Positions 1 through 11,987 of a DNA stretch of 64,000 nucleotides are shown here, piece by piece. The stretch is from Nigrospora sphaerica. Its lineage: Eukaryota; Ascomycota; Sordariomycetes; Amphisphaeriales; Apiosporaceae. A program made the position numbers and the translations under genes. Under the pieces are notes generated by a model that was not told the origin of the DNA, did no database searches, and worked only from the letters and a program-made list of their open reading frames with translations. Numbering within the stretch: position 1 is the stretch's first letter; the number at the start of each line of letters is the position of its first letter. The stretch spans positions 1,240,001 through 1,304,000 of the forward strand of contig JAGVVL010000009.1 of NCBI GenBank assembly GCA_018287875.1. The letters are read 5' to 3'.

Positions 1-1297
1 AGAGGGGACAAAGACGCCGGGGAGCAGGACGGGGCGGTGACGAAAAGGAGACGAGGAAATTCGAAGGGAAAAAAAGAAAAAAAAAATCAATGGGGCCCAA
101 TTCGGATGATGGATCATGTGGATGATTTCTACGGCAAGCGGCGCAAAAAGGGACGACATGGGCCAAGACGAGGCGTCTGGGAAACCGATACCCCCCCGAA
201 ACAACCGGCGGCCATGCTGCCGGCCTGTAATCAACTAATTCTTTTTGTTTCACCGACTTTATTTTTTAGATACCTAAAGACATCACGACACTCACGTAGG
301 AAATGAAATTCGTTCACGACTACCAAAAAAGCATACAGCCAAGGAAAGGCGTGAGCAACTCGTGTGATTTCCGTATATGCATACCCTGCCTTGCCTTTGG
401 ACAGGGTAAAGAGAGAGAAAGAAAGAGAGGCAGAGACCTCCATTTTGAGCGCCCCCGGCTAGGAGCAGATGCGTCCTCCATGTTTCCGCGAATCAGCAGC
501 TCCCTCGGGTTTCGCGGGGCGGACGGCCTCGTGGACCCGCGTCTCCGCGGCCCCTGGGAAAAGGGGGGAGGTTTCGCGGACGGGCGCCAACCGACTACGT
601 CCCAGGCCCCCGACGATCCGCGCGGCTCGGGGGTGCGAATACCCTCGCGCAGACCGGTCCGTCCGTTATGGTGGATATAGGGCGGCCCAGTTCTTACGTG
701 GCGGACATCCCATGCGTATATCACGCCTCTACGCTGGTTCCTCATCTCTTTGTCCTTCCACATCCGCCTAGCACCGGGGGTTTTCTTCGGGGGGGAGCCC
801 GGAAGCAGACTCGGCAACGAGGAAACACCCGACGTGGCCCTATCAACTCCCTCCCGGGAGGGAGGCAACGGATTCATGCTGAAAAGAGAGGGAAATGGTC
901 AGGTCCGGGGCGGTTCCCCAGAGGGGTACGCGCCGGAAGGTGTGTATAAAAGCCCACGGGGTATCATGGCCTAAGTCAGGCCTGTCCCTTGGCCTCAATC
1001 CGCGTGCGGCCAGCGGTATTAGCAAAAAGATAGGGGGAAAAAAGCAAAGCCGTGGAAACGCTAGGTAGGTACAAGGTTTACGCTGTCGTCTGTCGCCATA
1101 TCCACATCCATCTCGGCGCGCCCCTCGTCGGGTAAAGACCGCCCACGCCCCCAAAATACAATAAGCCCAGTCCGGGACGCCGCCTTTTTTAAATTGCGCC
1201 TCGGCAGACAGCAGAAAACGTACGTAGATCTCTCCATGGACACGGCTCCTCCCCCCGCCAGCCGAGGGGGGCGCACCGCTAGCTTTTGTAGGTGAGA
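1..1297. other. Intergenic, no supported gene
   Basis: No reading frame here has a recognisable domain. The long open frames on both strands are what GC-rich sequence gives by chance. A TATAAAA stretch lies at about 945-951 on the plus strand, but no gene follows it. The right end is the 3' flank of the Cdc1-like gene. Confidence 0.5.
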
Positions 1298-1315
1298 CTA
1301 GCCTTTGTAGGTGAG
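1285..1315. repeat. Direct repeat across the cdc1 stop codon
   Basis: The 13-mer TTTGTAGGTGAGA occurs at 1285-1297 and again at 1303-1315, 18 bp apart. The right copy encodes the last codons of the Cdc1-like protein on the minus strand. The left copy lies immediately after its stop codon. Confidence 0.8.
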
Positions 1316-3555
1316 ATAGGCGAAGAAGGCGCCGACCATCCAGACGACGCGCCACGACGTGGTCCAGACCTCGCGCCAGATCAGCGAGGTGCGCGACTGC
1401 AGGGCGGCACGCCAGTTGGAGCGCGGGGCCGCCTTCCAGTAGTCGCCGGCCTGGCCGCCGCCGCCGGCCTGGCCGTCGTACAGGTTGCGGCGGATCTCGA
1501 TGCGCGGGGGCGCCTTGGGGGCCCAGCCCCAGCGGCCGTTGGGGCTGCGCTTGGCCTTGCTCGAGGGCCGCGGCGACGAGCTGCCCCGTGCGACGCCGTT
1601 GGACACGGATGGGGCGCGGCCGCGGCTGGTTCGCGTCGACAGCAGGTTCGACGTGTAGTTGCCCGAGGACTGCGACCGCTGGTCGTGGCCGTTGCCCGCG
1701 TCCGCCTCGACCTTCTCCTTGAACATGGGCAGCGCCGGCCCGTCGACGTACTGCGACGGTGGGAGCGCAAACGGCTGCAGGCCCAGGATCGGCACCAGAA
1801 CCGCCCGTCCCACCAGGACGAGGAGGGTGAGGATGCCCAGGGCGGCGTAGGTGGTATAGGTCGAGAGTTGCTTGGGCAACAAACAGAGGTGCGTCTGCAG
1901 GGTTTGCTTCGCGGCCCCGGGCAAGGGGCGCCCATTCTCGTCTATCGGGTTCCAGAGCGAAACCATTTGGAACCCCGGAGTGGGGACGCCCATGGCCATG
2001 CTCAAGCTCTTGACCGTAATCTCGCGGACGTGTTCCTTGGCTGCCGAGTGCACCACCTCGCAGTAGTCGTGGTCGTCGCCCGAGAAGGCATGGACCACGT
2101 TTCCGATGCTTTTGATCAGCTTGACCGAGTCCTCCTCGTTGAGCACATTTTGGTACTGGTAGCCCGCGGCCACGCGGATGGCGTTTCGGTGGTCCGGTAT
2201 CACGGGGGTCGTCTGGCCTTTGGGCGGTTTCTGGGGCGGCCAGTGCTCCCGCAGCGGCCCGCACGGGGTCCCCGGCTCGCGGTACAGCGGCACGTGGGTC
2301 AGAAGGATGGTTGGAAGGTCGGCCGCGCCCTGCCCTCCATCTAGCGAGTGCTGGCCCTTGGAGACGACGTCTTCGATGGCCTCCACCTTGTGCTCCTGAA
2401 GCACCTCTTCCGTCTCGCCGCGCCAGAACTTCAGTTCTTTGGCCACGGCCCTCCGCTTGTTGGCTTTGACGTTCTTCAAGAAGTCGTTCACCGGCCCGTA
2501 GATGCTCGACAGATCGACGCGGTCCTTCATCTGCGACGTGTCGGCGCTCAGCGAGACGGTGTCCACCGAGACAAAGGTGTGGTTTCCAACCACATCGACC
2601 CTGTTGGCATCCCCGAAATAGGCCTCGAACCTGTTCCGCACAGGCACCTTGACTTCGGCGCCAAAGCCCAGGTCGTGGTTGCCCGGGAGACTGGCGATGA
2701 TCTTGCGGCCTCTCTGGCCGCGGCCGGGGAACCGACCGCCCAAGAGCCAAGAGTTGAAGAATATATCACCAAACCGGCCGTACTCTTGGAGCCAGTAGTC
2801 CTCGCCGTACTTTTTGTTCCACTGCTTCAGGTGTTTCTGCTCCTCGGCCGGCCGGTGGCTCTTGGCCCACTCGGGGTCGCTGAAGTCGCCCTGGGCCGTC
2901 TTCCACTCCCTGCCGCCGTCAAAGAGGTCCCCCAGGAAGAAGACGGTGTCGGGCTGCAGCTGCTTCTGCAGCTGCGTATACGACCTCCGCATGTAGTTGT
3001 CGGTAATCGTCATGGTCAGCGGGTTCAAGGGCCACGGGCGGCCGGGGTATGAGTGCGGGTCGATGATCTGGGGGTCGGCGACAAAGATGAGGCGGTGCGG
3101 CGTTGCGCCCTTGGGCTGTTTGGGGGGGGCTTGTGTAAGCCGGCAGCTTCCGAGGGAGTGAGGGTGGAGGTGGAGGGGAAGGGGGGAAAAGAGATGCCAC
3201 GTACCCAGTACTCCCAACGGTCCCAGGCGCAACTCCTCACTTTGCTCGCAAAGGTCCAGCGCTCGCCCCAGAGCATGACGAGGACCCAGAAGCCGACCAG
3301 CAGGTGGGGGAAGCTCAGCAGGCGGTGCGCGGCCAAGTTCAGCTGGATCTGGCGGGCGACGCGCATGGTGATGTGCCAGGCCCGGCGGCCGGCGGGGCTG
3401 TTGCCGTAGGCCTGCACGCGGCGGTAGAGGGCCTGGGCCTTGTCGACGAGGTCCTCGAGGGTCGACCGGAGGCTGGGCTCGCCGGGCTGGCCGTAGGCGG
3501 GCGGCGGCAGGCCGTAACCGGCAGGGCCGCGGCGGCTATGCGATGGCGGCGCCAT
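1298..3555 (-). CDS. cdc1: Cdc1/PGAP5-type ER metallophosphoesterase
   Basis: Two exons, 3555-3205 and 3115-1298, joined across an 89-bp intron with a GTACGT donor and a CAG acceptor, give 722 aa. Metallophosphoesterase motifs appear in order: FVADPQ (about residue 128; the family's variant of the first metal motif), GDLFDGGR (179-186), GNHDLGFG, LLTHVPLYR and FSGDDHDYCEV. There is a hydrophobic segment before the catalytic domain (HLLVGFWVLVMLW), another after it (LGILTLLVLVGRAVLVPIL) and one at the extreme C terminus. This is the layout of the Cdc1/MPPE1 family, ER/Golgi membrane enzymes that remove ethanolamine phosphate from the first mannose of GPI anchors using a dinuclear metal site. 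The start MAPPSHSRRG is an ATG; the same frame is open further upstream but only through low-complexity arginine codons. The last codons are repeated just after the stop (see findings). Family assignment is firm; the exact role in this fungus is inferred. Confidence 0.9.
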
Positions 3556-5313
3556 GATGGGTGTTTTGGGAAGGTCCGAAGGCTGGCGGCGCCATGCGAT
3601 GGTGAGGAATAGGGGTGGCAGTAGTAGTACTAGTAGTGGTAGTAGAGAAGAGGTACGGCGGGCAGGTTCAGGTCGCCCATGAGAGAAGAAATGGAGGCAG
3701 AGTCGTCGTCGTTGTCGTCGTCGTCGCCGCCGCCGCCGCCGTCGTTGCGTTCCCGTCTGCTCCCCCCAGGCCAAGGCTGAGACTGGGCGCAACCGTCCCC
3801 AAGTGGGTGGATATGATCTGGCGTTTCCAACCGCCTAGACGGGGAGTGGATGCTGGCTGTTCGTATGTACCTACGGAGCAACAGACAAGGAAGTGGAATG
3901 GGCGGGCACACGGGGCGTCGCAGCCGGTGGAGGAGCGGCGAAGGGGAGACAAGTTGGGGAGGGTCCTGCATGAGAAAATCGGATTTGGATCGTCGGCCCT
4001 CTCAACTCGGCACGACCCTCCCTGCAGGTGGGCCGGCGTATTGTGCTATCCCGTATTTGCCGGTACCTCCATGCTTACTTACAGCTATGGATGGATGGAT
4101 ATTAAGCAATACTCGATGGACACCACCTCCCATCAATCACTTCAAGCCGTCTTCCGGACCAATAACAGATGAGAGAGTAAGTAGTGCCTACCTATTGTTG
4201 GTCACGGTACCTGAAATAGCCGGGAGTCGCGTATTCATTTTCGTCCCTGACGTCCCCAGATGCTCTGCCCCCCGGGCCCCGGGAACTTTCATCATCCCCT
4301 CCCTAACTTCTAGGTAGCGTTAAGATGGGATTTTTGCATCGGAACCTGCTTTCCAGCCTGTCATCTCATGTATCCCGCCGTCCCGGCCGAAGGGGACACT
4401 TAGAGCTGCTAAGGTACTCGGTGCTTAACCTAGAAAAGAGGTGCCACGACATCCACACAACCCGCGAATGCACAGACGCCGTGACGCCTTGTCCTTCTGC
4501 ACTGTTATCCAAAGTCAAGCTGCCTGTCGGCTCGCCGGCTGCGCGTTTTTAAGTGGTGATTCTTCCGCCCAAGCGAGCCAGCCGGCGCCAGTCATTTCTT
4601 CATAATGGGACCGCATCATCCACTTCTTTCCGATCCCCTCCGTGGACTTGAGAGCCCACTCGATGGGCACTGTCGCCTTTCGGCATGTCATCAACGCATC
4701 GTCGGACACAGCTTTTCGCTCTTGTTGCATGCCTCGACTTGCGGCCTCGCCCAGTGACCCGTCTCACGTAGCGCAAATCTCTTATTGCAGCCTGTACTTG
4801 TCGGCATGGGCATTGCTGGCCTAATCTCAATAGGCTTGTGCTTTCATCCATCCCAAGGCACATCGGGATGATCAAGCAGCCCGGTTGAAGACCTCGGTGG
4901 ATAGGGTTCGTAAAAGGCCCATGAGGGATTTCGTGGCGCGTGAGGCACATCCTGCCCCGATGGAAACGAAAAAATACCACAATATATATAACACGAGACC
5001 ATCCGTTCGCGGTGGCCTGATCTGGTATTCCCGTAGCAGCGGTTCCTAAATCGTAATCAAACCAGAAAAAAAATTGTGCGGGAGCCCTGAAAGCCGGGAA
5101 ACCGTTCCCACCCTGACTCCCATATGTCCCGAAGAACCCCAAGTGACGTGTGGACGCGTGCGTGGCTATCCAAATCTTTCCAAGAGCTTTCCAAGAGCAT
5201 TTCCCTTCCCAAATCGAACTCCGTACCGAACTCCGGCGCTGATAACCCAACCCTGTGATGTAAGCCCTGATCAAGGCCGAGACAGGGACAGTGAATTGAA
5301 ACATGGTGTTGCC
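3556..5313. other. Intergenic: cdc1 promoter side and transporter 3' flank
   Basis: No supported gene. A trinucleotide-rich GTC/GCC tract at about 3699-3745 lies within 200 bp upstream of the cdc1 start and probably falls in its 5' leader. The rest shows no domain-like frame on either strand. Confidence 0.45.
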
Positions 5314-7198
5314 CTAGTAGCTGAAGTCCACATTGCTCATGCCCAGCTGTTGTATTATTTTGTTTTGTTGTTCCGTCGTCGCCGCGTCGTTATTTGTTTG
5401 GTTCGTATTATCCGTCGAGATGCTGTCTGCCGCGCTCGATCCCGTCACCGAGGGTTGCAGCTCGTGCTCCGCCGGTGGCACGCCGCTGTCCGCGTATCCC
5501 TCGTTCTGGAGCTGCTGGAAGCTCCAGCTCGGCTCGAATCGCTTGCTGTTCCACGCGTAGTCGACACGCTCGTACATCTCGTCGATTTGCTCCAGGCTGA
5601 TCTTGCTGGTCTCATAAACCATGCAGTAGACGAAGACGCCTGCCAGCACGCAGAACGCCCCCCAAACGTAAAACACTTTGGGTCCCATGTCGGCATAACC
5701 TTGCCCCGTACCCACCATGTACGGCGTGCCGTACGCGATGCCGAAATTGAGGAACCAGTTGGACGCCGTCGAGATGGACATGGCCTTGGCCCTGACCTTT
5801 AAGGGATAGATCTCCGCCGTGACGACCCAGCAGACCGGCCCCCACGAGGCCGCGTAGCAAAAGACAAAGAGCATCACGAAGACGATCAGAATCTTGCTGG
5901 ACTGCACCGTCATGTCGTTCGTGCTCGGGTTGCCCATGGCCGACGCGTAGATGGCGACGATGAGCTGGCACAGCGCCATGCCCGTGGCTCCGACGAGCAG
6001 CAGTTTCCTCCGACCCCACGTTTCCACCACGAAAAGGCCAGGTACCGTCGAGACCACGTTGACAATGTTGGTGATAAGGGCGATGAGAAAGGGACTCGAA
6101 ACGCCGGCACCGTGGAAGAAGCTCGTGCCGTAGTACATGATGAAGTTGATGCCCGTCAACTGCTGCAGCATCTGGAGGCCGCATCCCGTCAAGGTCCGCC
6201 GTCCCAGATGCGGGGAGCCGAGGAAGATGTCGCGGTACGAGTCGGGCCCCAATGTCAACTCATAATCGTGGTTGGCCTGAATCTCTCCGAGTTCTTCCAC
6301 AAGGGCGGGGTGCGTGATGTCGAGACGCCGAAGTCGGCTGAGTGACAGTGCGGCCTCTTCCTTCAGGCCGCGCTTGATGAGGTATCGGGGGGTTTCGGGG
6401 AGGAGAAGAAGGCCCAAGGCCAGAACGCAGGCCCAGGTGAGTTGGAGACCCATGGGTATCCGGTAGGCGGCAGGGCCCTCGAGGTGCTGCGTCGCGATGT
6501 TGACGATGGAGGCGCCCAAGAGGCCGCACGTAATGGATAGCTGGTAGGCGCACACAAGGGTACCTCGAATCCACTTCGGAGCCATCTCGGACTGATATAA
6601 AGGAACGAGCAGCGACACTGCTCCGACGCCGACGCCGGCAAAAAACCTAACCGTTTCCGTCAGAATGACATCCGGCCCATTCAATCATCCAGACCTACCG
6701 GCCAGCCAACAGCATGGGAACCGCATCGGCGCAGACCTGAAAGACGACGCCGAAACAGAAGACGCCGACGGCGGCGAGAAGCGACAAGCGTCGACCAATG
6801 CGGTCGGCGGCGGGGGCGGCGAGTAATGCGCCGACCGCGGTTCCGAGACTTAATATGGCGACGATGATGGCGACCTGGGCTGGCGAAATGGCCAGCATGT
6901 CGTGGTTGGGATCGTGGTAGCCGTTGTTAAACTGGGTGATGAAGGCCTTCATGACGAGGATGCCGTTAATGGTGCTTCAGAGAGCGGCAGGTCAGTACTA
7001 CGCGCGAAACGGGCCGCGGCCGTGGGACCGTCTTGTGGCGCGGCCGATGTTCCAGCGACAGGGTCGGCGCGGCGGTGCTTACCCGGTATCGTAGCCAAAC
7101 AGGAGACCGCCCGTAGCGACAAACAGGCCGACCATAATGGCCGGGGCCGAGGTACCGGCGACATTGTCGGGTTTGTGCCAGCCCATGGCAATCGCCAT
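5314..7198 (-). CDS. MFS sugar (hexose-type) transporter
   Basis: Three exons (7198-7083, 6974-6699, 6646-5314) separated by introns of 108 and 52 bp give 574 aa. Both junctions restore family consensus sequence: GYDTGTINGIL at the first and AGRFFAGVGVGAVS at the second. Sugar-porter signatures are visible: DRIGRR after TM2-3, PETPRYLIKRG before the central loop, LQQLTGINFIMYYGTSFF in TM7, WGRR, and PLKVRAKAMSISTASNW near TM10. About twelve hydrophobic segments are present, ending in VYETSKISLEQIDEMY and a polar Asn/Gln/Thr-rich cytoplasmic tail of about 80 residues. It should move monosaccharides across the plasma membrane by proton symport or facilitated diffusion. Substrate cannot be read from sequence; quinate or galacturonate carriers belong to the same superfamily. 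It lies in tandem with cdc1, 1.8 kb downstream of that gene's start, with its own promoter. Confidence 0.9.
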
Positions 7199-10100
7199 GG
7201 TGAAGGATTGACCGGTCAGGCCAGCTTCGCTAGTTGAGGTGGCGTGTGGTGGTGGAACTGGGTGCGATGATGTCGAGGTCTTCGTGGGCGTCGTTCGTGT
7301 CGTGGTCGTCGTCGAATGGCGGGAAAGAGGAAGGGTCAAGGTTGAAATTTGCGGGCTCCCATGGACCGACGGACAGAGAGGAACGGTTGGGATGCCAGTG
7401 GTGCTGGAGGCAGGCCGACAGAGGTGGGTAATAACGCCCGGTAGAGGTTCCCAAGAGTGGAGAAATGGCAACGAGGGAAAAGGCGGGAGAATCTGAACCT
7501 TGGGAGAAGAAGGGCAGAGATCAGCGCTGGCCACCGGGGATGGAAGGAATCGTCGGGAGCCACGAGAACACTGCCAAGTGACGATGCCGTCTTATTGGCC
7601 CGTTGGGGGCTCGGCCAGGACTAGGCGACTGCAGCCACAGTCTGCGCGTTCCCCAGTCGAGGAGCGCTAGCCGGGTCAACCCACCCTCTTTTACCGAGTA
7701 CTCCAGCCCGTCGTCGAGCAGTTCTCTTTTTCCCTTTTTCTCGCTCTCTCTCTCTCTCTCCCCCCCCTTCTCATCTCGGCAGGCAACAAGGCCAGTCGTG
7801 GCCAGTGCCGTTCCGAAGTACCACCCGCCAGACGAGGGCCAGGAGAGACGGCCTTGGTCTAGCATCCCGTAGCACCCGTGACATGCCATCCCTCCGGGCC
7901 GGGCTGGGCAAATAGCTTATAGGTTAGCAAATAAATAAGTACATGATGTACATAGGTAGGTAAGTCTACAGAGGATACTCAAGGGATAATGTACCTAGGT
8001 ACATACCTTAGGTACATAAAGAGGTAGGTAAGTGGATAGCCCGTTATTGCTGTTGTGGCTGCTGCTGGTGCCTCGCAGCTGGGCCGGCCGTGGGCAGATA
8101 GAAGAGGAAGACGACGACGGACGGGCTAGGTATACTCTACTGCTTCACGGCGTGTGCATGCCAGGCCGTCAGTGGTGGCACCAGGCCAAGCGTCTCTTTC
8201 AGAATTGCAGCATCTGGGTCAACGAGGTGGTTGGATCTGGGTTCTGCGGTGCGCGAAAGGCACCCGAACCCTCGCTCGTCAGGCCACGGCTGTGGGACGC
8301 GATCGACGACATCCATGGGCTGACTGCACAGGGTGATAGGACTTGAACCCGTCTCGGCGCGCGCTGGGCCGGTGAATGCCTGTGTCGAGCTGGTCCCAAC
8401 ATGCACGTTGTGGGCACACTAACAGCTCCGACAACCATGCGCGATGCATCGCAAGGGGCCGCCACGCAGGTGATCCCTCACGGCGGCCATGGATGAAGCC
8501 GGAGAACACCACTAAAGCGGGCGGCCGGGGTCGAGTCATTGCGACCTGGTTCGTCCAGTAGCCGTGGCCTACCTCTTTCAGCAGGTGACGGCGCGGGCAC
8601 AAGGGGCTTCCATCGGGGTTTGGTCAGGGCCATCCATCCAACCAGCTTCTCCAGAGTCCGGGGGTGGAAAAAAAAAAGGCTCGAGAGGATGACGGTCAGC
8701 AGGATGCGAATCCATGTCGGCTGCAGTTGCGTGAACGGCCGGCATCCCCTCCCACCTCTCCATCCCAAGTTGCCCTTCGGCTGCAGTATAGGCGAGCTTT
8801 CGCTAGTTTTCGTTTACGTGGTACATACGTTGCTTTTCTCTCCTGCGGGCGTGTGTGCACGCGCGGACGCGCTGGCTGCCGTTCGCTCTTCGCGAGAACT
8901 CGGGTAGACGTGGCGGGCATACAGAGGAGGGCGTCAATAGTCGCGGAGAGGTCTGACGTTGCTAGATGTGCCGAAACCGAATGACTCAGGGAACTGCGGG
9001 CGGGCACAGCTCGCTCTCCCAATTTCGAACCCATGCCCAATGCACGTGTACGTTGCTAGATAGCGGCATCTCTAGGCACCGCCCACAGTGGCATTGGGCG
9101 GCGTCTGTTCCCCTGCGCTTTCATGCCCGTGAAACTTTCGGGAGGGCGTGCTGGTTGAGTGGCGTGGCTTGCATGGCTGACGGGTCTTGCTGGGCCACAG
9201 GCAGTGGGGGGAGACGGGCTCTGGGCGCTGCGTTGGCGGACGGCCCAGAAGCCGCTGATAGCCATCCTGCGGCATGCAAATATTCAGGGCGGGCCAGGGC
9301 GGGCATGGCGCCAGCGAGAGCCGTCCCGAGAAATGAGGTGCCTTTCTCGAGAAGGCCGCACATAAGCCGATGGTTATGACGGTTCCCTATAGTACAAGCT
9401 ACCTGGAACGCACTCTGCGTTCGGATTGCGAAATGAGTGTGACGGCAGGCAATGGGAATACTCCAGGGCCCATGGGAAGGACCGGATGGATTGGATGTGA
9501 CACTTGCAGGAGTCAACCCGGAGGAAGGGGGTTGATTGTTTTTCGAGAGTCTCGTTTTTCTTTTGGCCGTCTTGCCTCTGGGCCAGGGCCTGCATCATGT
9601 CTCGGTACCGACCAGGCGGTCCTCGTGGCGGAGAGTGTCTGGACGACGTGGAACCTTATTCCCAGCCCTTTTTTTACCCCAGTCTCTGGGGGTGGAGGGG
9701 AAGATGGGAAATAAGCGAGGATTGGTGGTACAACAAAAGCAAAAGCGAGGCGGGCTGGACCCGGCTGGATTGGAACTGGTCGGCGCCAGTGCCAGACACA
9801 CAGCGCAACCGGACCGAAGATAGTTTGCGGGGGAGCAAAACGGTGTGTGGGTGGTAGGACGGCTAGGACGGGGGTGAGAGTGCAGAGGGGAATGGAACAT
9901 CGTGGGCGACAAGGGAGGCTCGGGCTCTCTATCTGGGCACCTCAGCTCTGCCGTGCAGTGGCCCGCTGAACAAGGGCTGTGGGGTGGGTATGGGATCTCC
10001 CATTCCACCCGCGCAGGGCTGTTTGCTAGTACCGTGGTAACATCCGTTAGTCGTCCTGTACCTAACAAGGTTACGTACCGGCCTACGTGTACGCCGTACC

Positions 10101-11987
10101 CATTATCTTGCCTTCATCGTGGGCCAAAACGACTACTCTCCAACGAGGGGTGACGGTCAATTGCCGCCAGCCCATCACCACCAATAACGAATCCATCCAC
10201 CCCCTACATCGGCCAGTCCCGTCCCCGTGAGGGGACGAGATAGAGGTGGGGTTTTCATCCTGCATCTGTCCCCCCAACCGCATAAAGTGCATACGCAAAA
10301 GCTCGAGTCAGTCGGTATCCGTACAGGCCGGAACCGCTCAATGCGGTTAATTCTTAGGCAGTGGCCCGGGGGAGCTTGGCCGGGGATCACGATGCTCCTC
10401 CGTCCACAGGCGGGTCACAAGAAAAGAGAACACCTCATATTACTATGGTCAACACTACTAGTAGGCGCCAAGGGCTTGGAGACGCTTGTCAGCGCATGCA
10501 CGCACCCGAAAGCACGCACCCGAAAGAAGGTACTTGTACTCCGAGCTGCGATGGCATAACTGTCCGTCCTCGGACAAGACACAAGACCATACAAGCTGCA
10601 GGTTTCCTTTCGTCATGCTCCCGTCAAGCTCTGACCGCAGCCATGTCGCTCTCCCAGTTCACCCAGTCTCCTCACTTGTTCTCCAGCTCGCCAGTCTCCC
10701 CCCTCCCTCACACAAGCCACCGTAGTTGTCGCCAGCAGGCCAGCAATTTTTATTTTGTTTTTTCTTGGTGTCATCGCCAGCCGCGAGTAATAAAAGCAGA
10801 TCCCCCCTCATCGTGGGGAAAGCCAAGCGATGCGGGCCCGTCGACGGATCGCCGGTTCTGCTCGTCGGACTGGCTCGCGTCGGAACTAGCGCCAGGGCCC
10901 GGCGTCGACCAGCAAAAGGCGCACATGCGCCATCCTTATCCGAGCCGACACATCCTAGTCTGCTTCCGCTTTGGCAGACCTCCAATACACGAACTAAGCG
11001 GCCTAGAAGCCAGAAGCCACCGGAACAGTCGGCAAGGCTCAAAACCACCGCTGACGGTAGCTAGACTGCCCGGGCGCTTGGCTTGGGACCTCGCCCGATC
11101 ACGCTCAGTACCTAATCACAAGTAGCACTGAACGGCGAAGCTGCCCGTGTTTTCTCCTTCGCCTGTTCCTGGTGGCCGCCGGACAGGCACGACCATGGGT
11201 TGTAATAGCATTGTGTCGATTTCCGATCTCCTCTCGTAGTCCCCCGTGTCGTCTGCTTGGCTGACGTCTACTGAAACCGGCCCTGAATACCACGAAATAC
11301 ACCAGAACACTCGTCCGAGGAGGTGGTAGGTCGACGGGCACAAACGAGGTGGCACATGCCTTTGAGAGGCGAGCGATACCTGCTAGGCTCTATGGGATTG
11401 CATCTCTCTTTTCGCTCCCCGGCGTGCTTGGCTGAGGACGCATCGGGAAAACGAACCCCCCACGGACAAGTCCGGCCGGAGCAGGATCCTGCCCTCTGTT
11501 TGGCCGTTTCGCGCGAGCGGCTATGGGACAGCATGACAAGGCTGACGGGTTGACCATGATGTCTGACAGAACAAACGCCGCCTCGTGTTACCTTCCATCT
11601 TTGTCGACCCTACTAGTCAGCATGCGGCATGTGGAAGTTGCTACTTTGGTCATCATCAACCACACATTCGGGCACGCGGACCCGACTCGATTACTTGTTC
11701 GCATCGCCGCTCTATGTCAGACTCGCCTCACCCACGGCCAGGGCTACTTAAAAGGTTCCCATCACCTCGACCACCCTTTTCAATACGAGACTTGTAGACC
11801 ACCCACTCACGACCAGTATTGAGGTAGGTACTTTGTTCTTCTCCGTTATAGGTTAAATTTACCCGAGCTTTACCTTGAACCGCGAATGCTCGCTTCTGAT
11901 CTTGGAGCAACCCCCGTGAGCACTAATACGCGAACACGCTGCTGCGGTTGCTCCTTGCCATTGTCTATATGAAAATGATAAACTGAA
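7199..11987. other. Long intergenic stretch, no supported gene
   Basis: Nearly 4.8 kb without a recognisable protein or RNA gene. It holds the transporter promoter (with a CT tract at about 7744-7760), a cluster of ACCTAGGTA-type motifs at 7950-8035, and scattered short open frames with no domain and no convincing splice partners. Confidence 0.4.
7950..8035. repeat. Cluster of GGTAGGTA / TACCTAGGTA motifs
   Basis: Within 90 bp the sequence repeats variants of GTACATAGGTAGGTAAG, TACCTAGGTACATACC and TTAGGTACATAAAGAGGTAGG. The same short motif recurs in many intergenic stretches of the window (about 1062, 11820, 20092, 28020, 29403, 53892, 59715 and 60884) and was not noticed inside coding exons. 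Confidence 0.6.

Noticed and set aside
1292..2344. 350-codon plus-strand frame antisense to cdc1
   Set aside because: Mirror of the cdc1 codons, low complexity, no domain and no promoter or splice support.
843..2750. 635-codon open frame on the minus strand overlapping cdc1
   Set aside because: It overlaps the cdc1 exon in another frame, is Arg/Pro/Gly-rich and has no domain. GC-rich third positions create such shadows.
8320..8400. Second tRNA-like stretch with GGTTCAAGTCC on the minus strand
   Set aside because: The T-stem pairs poorly and no matching 5' acceptor strand is found.
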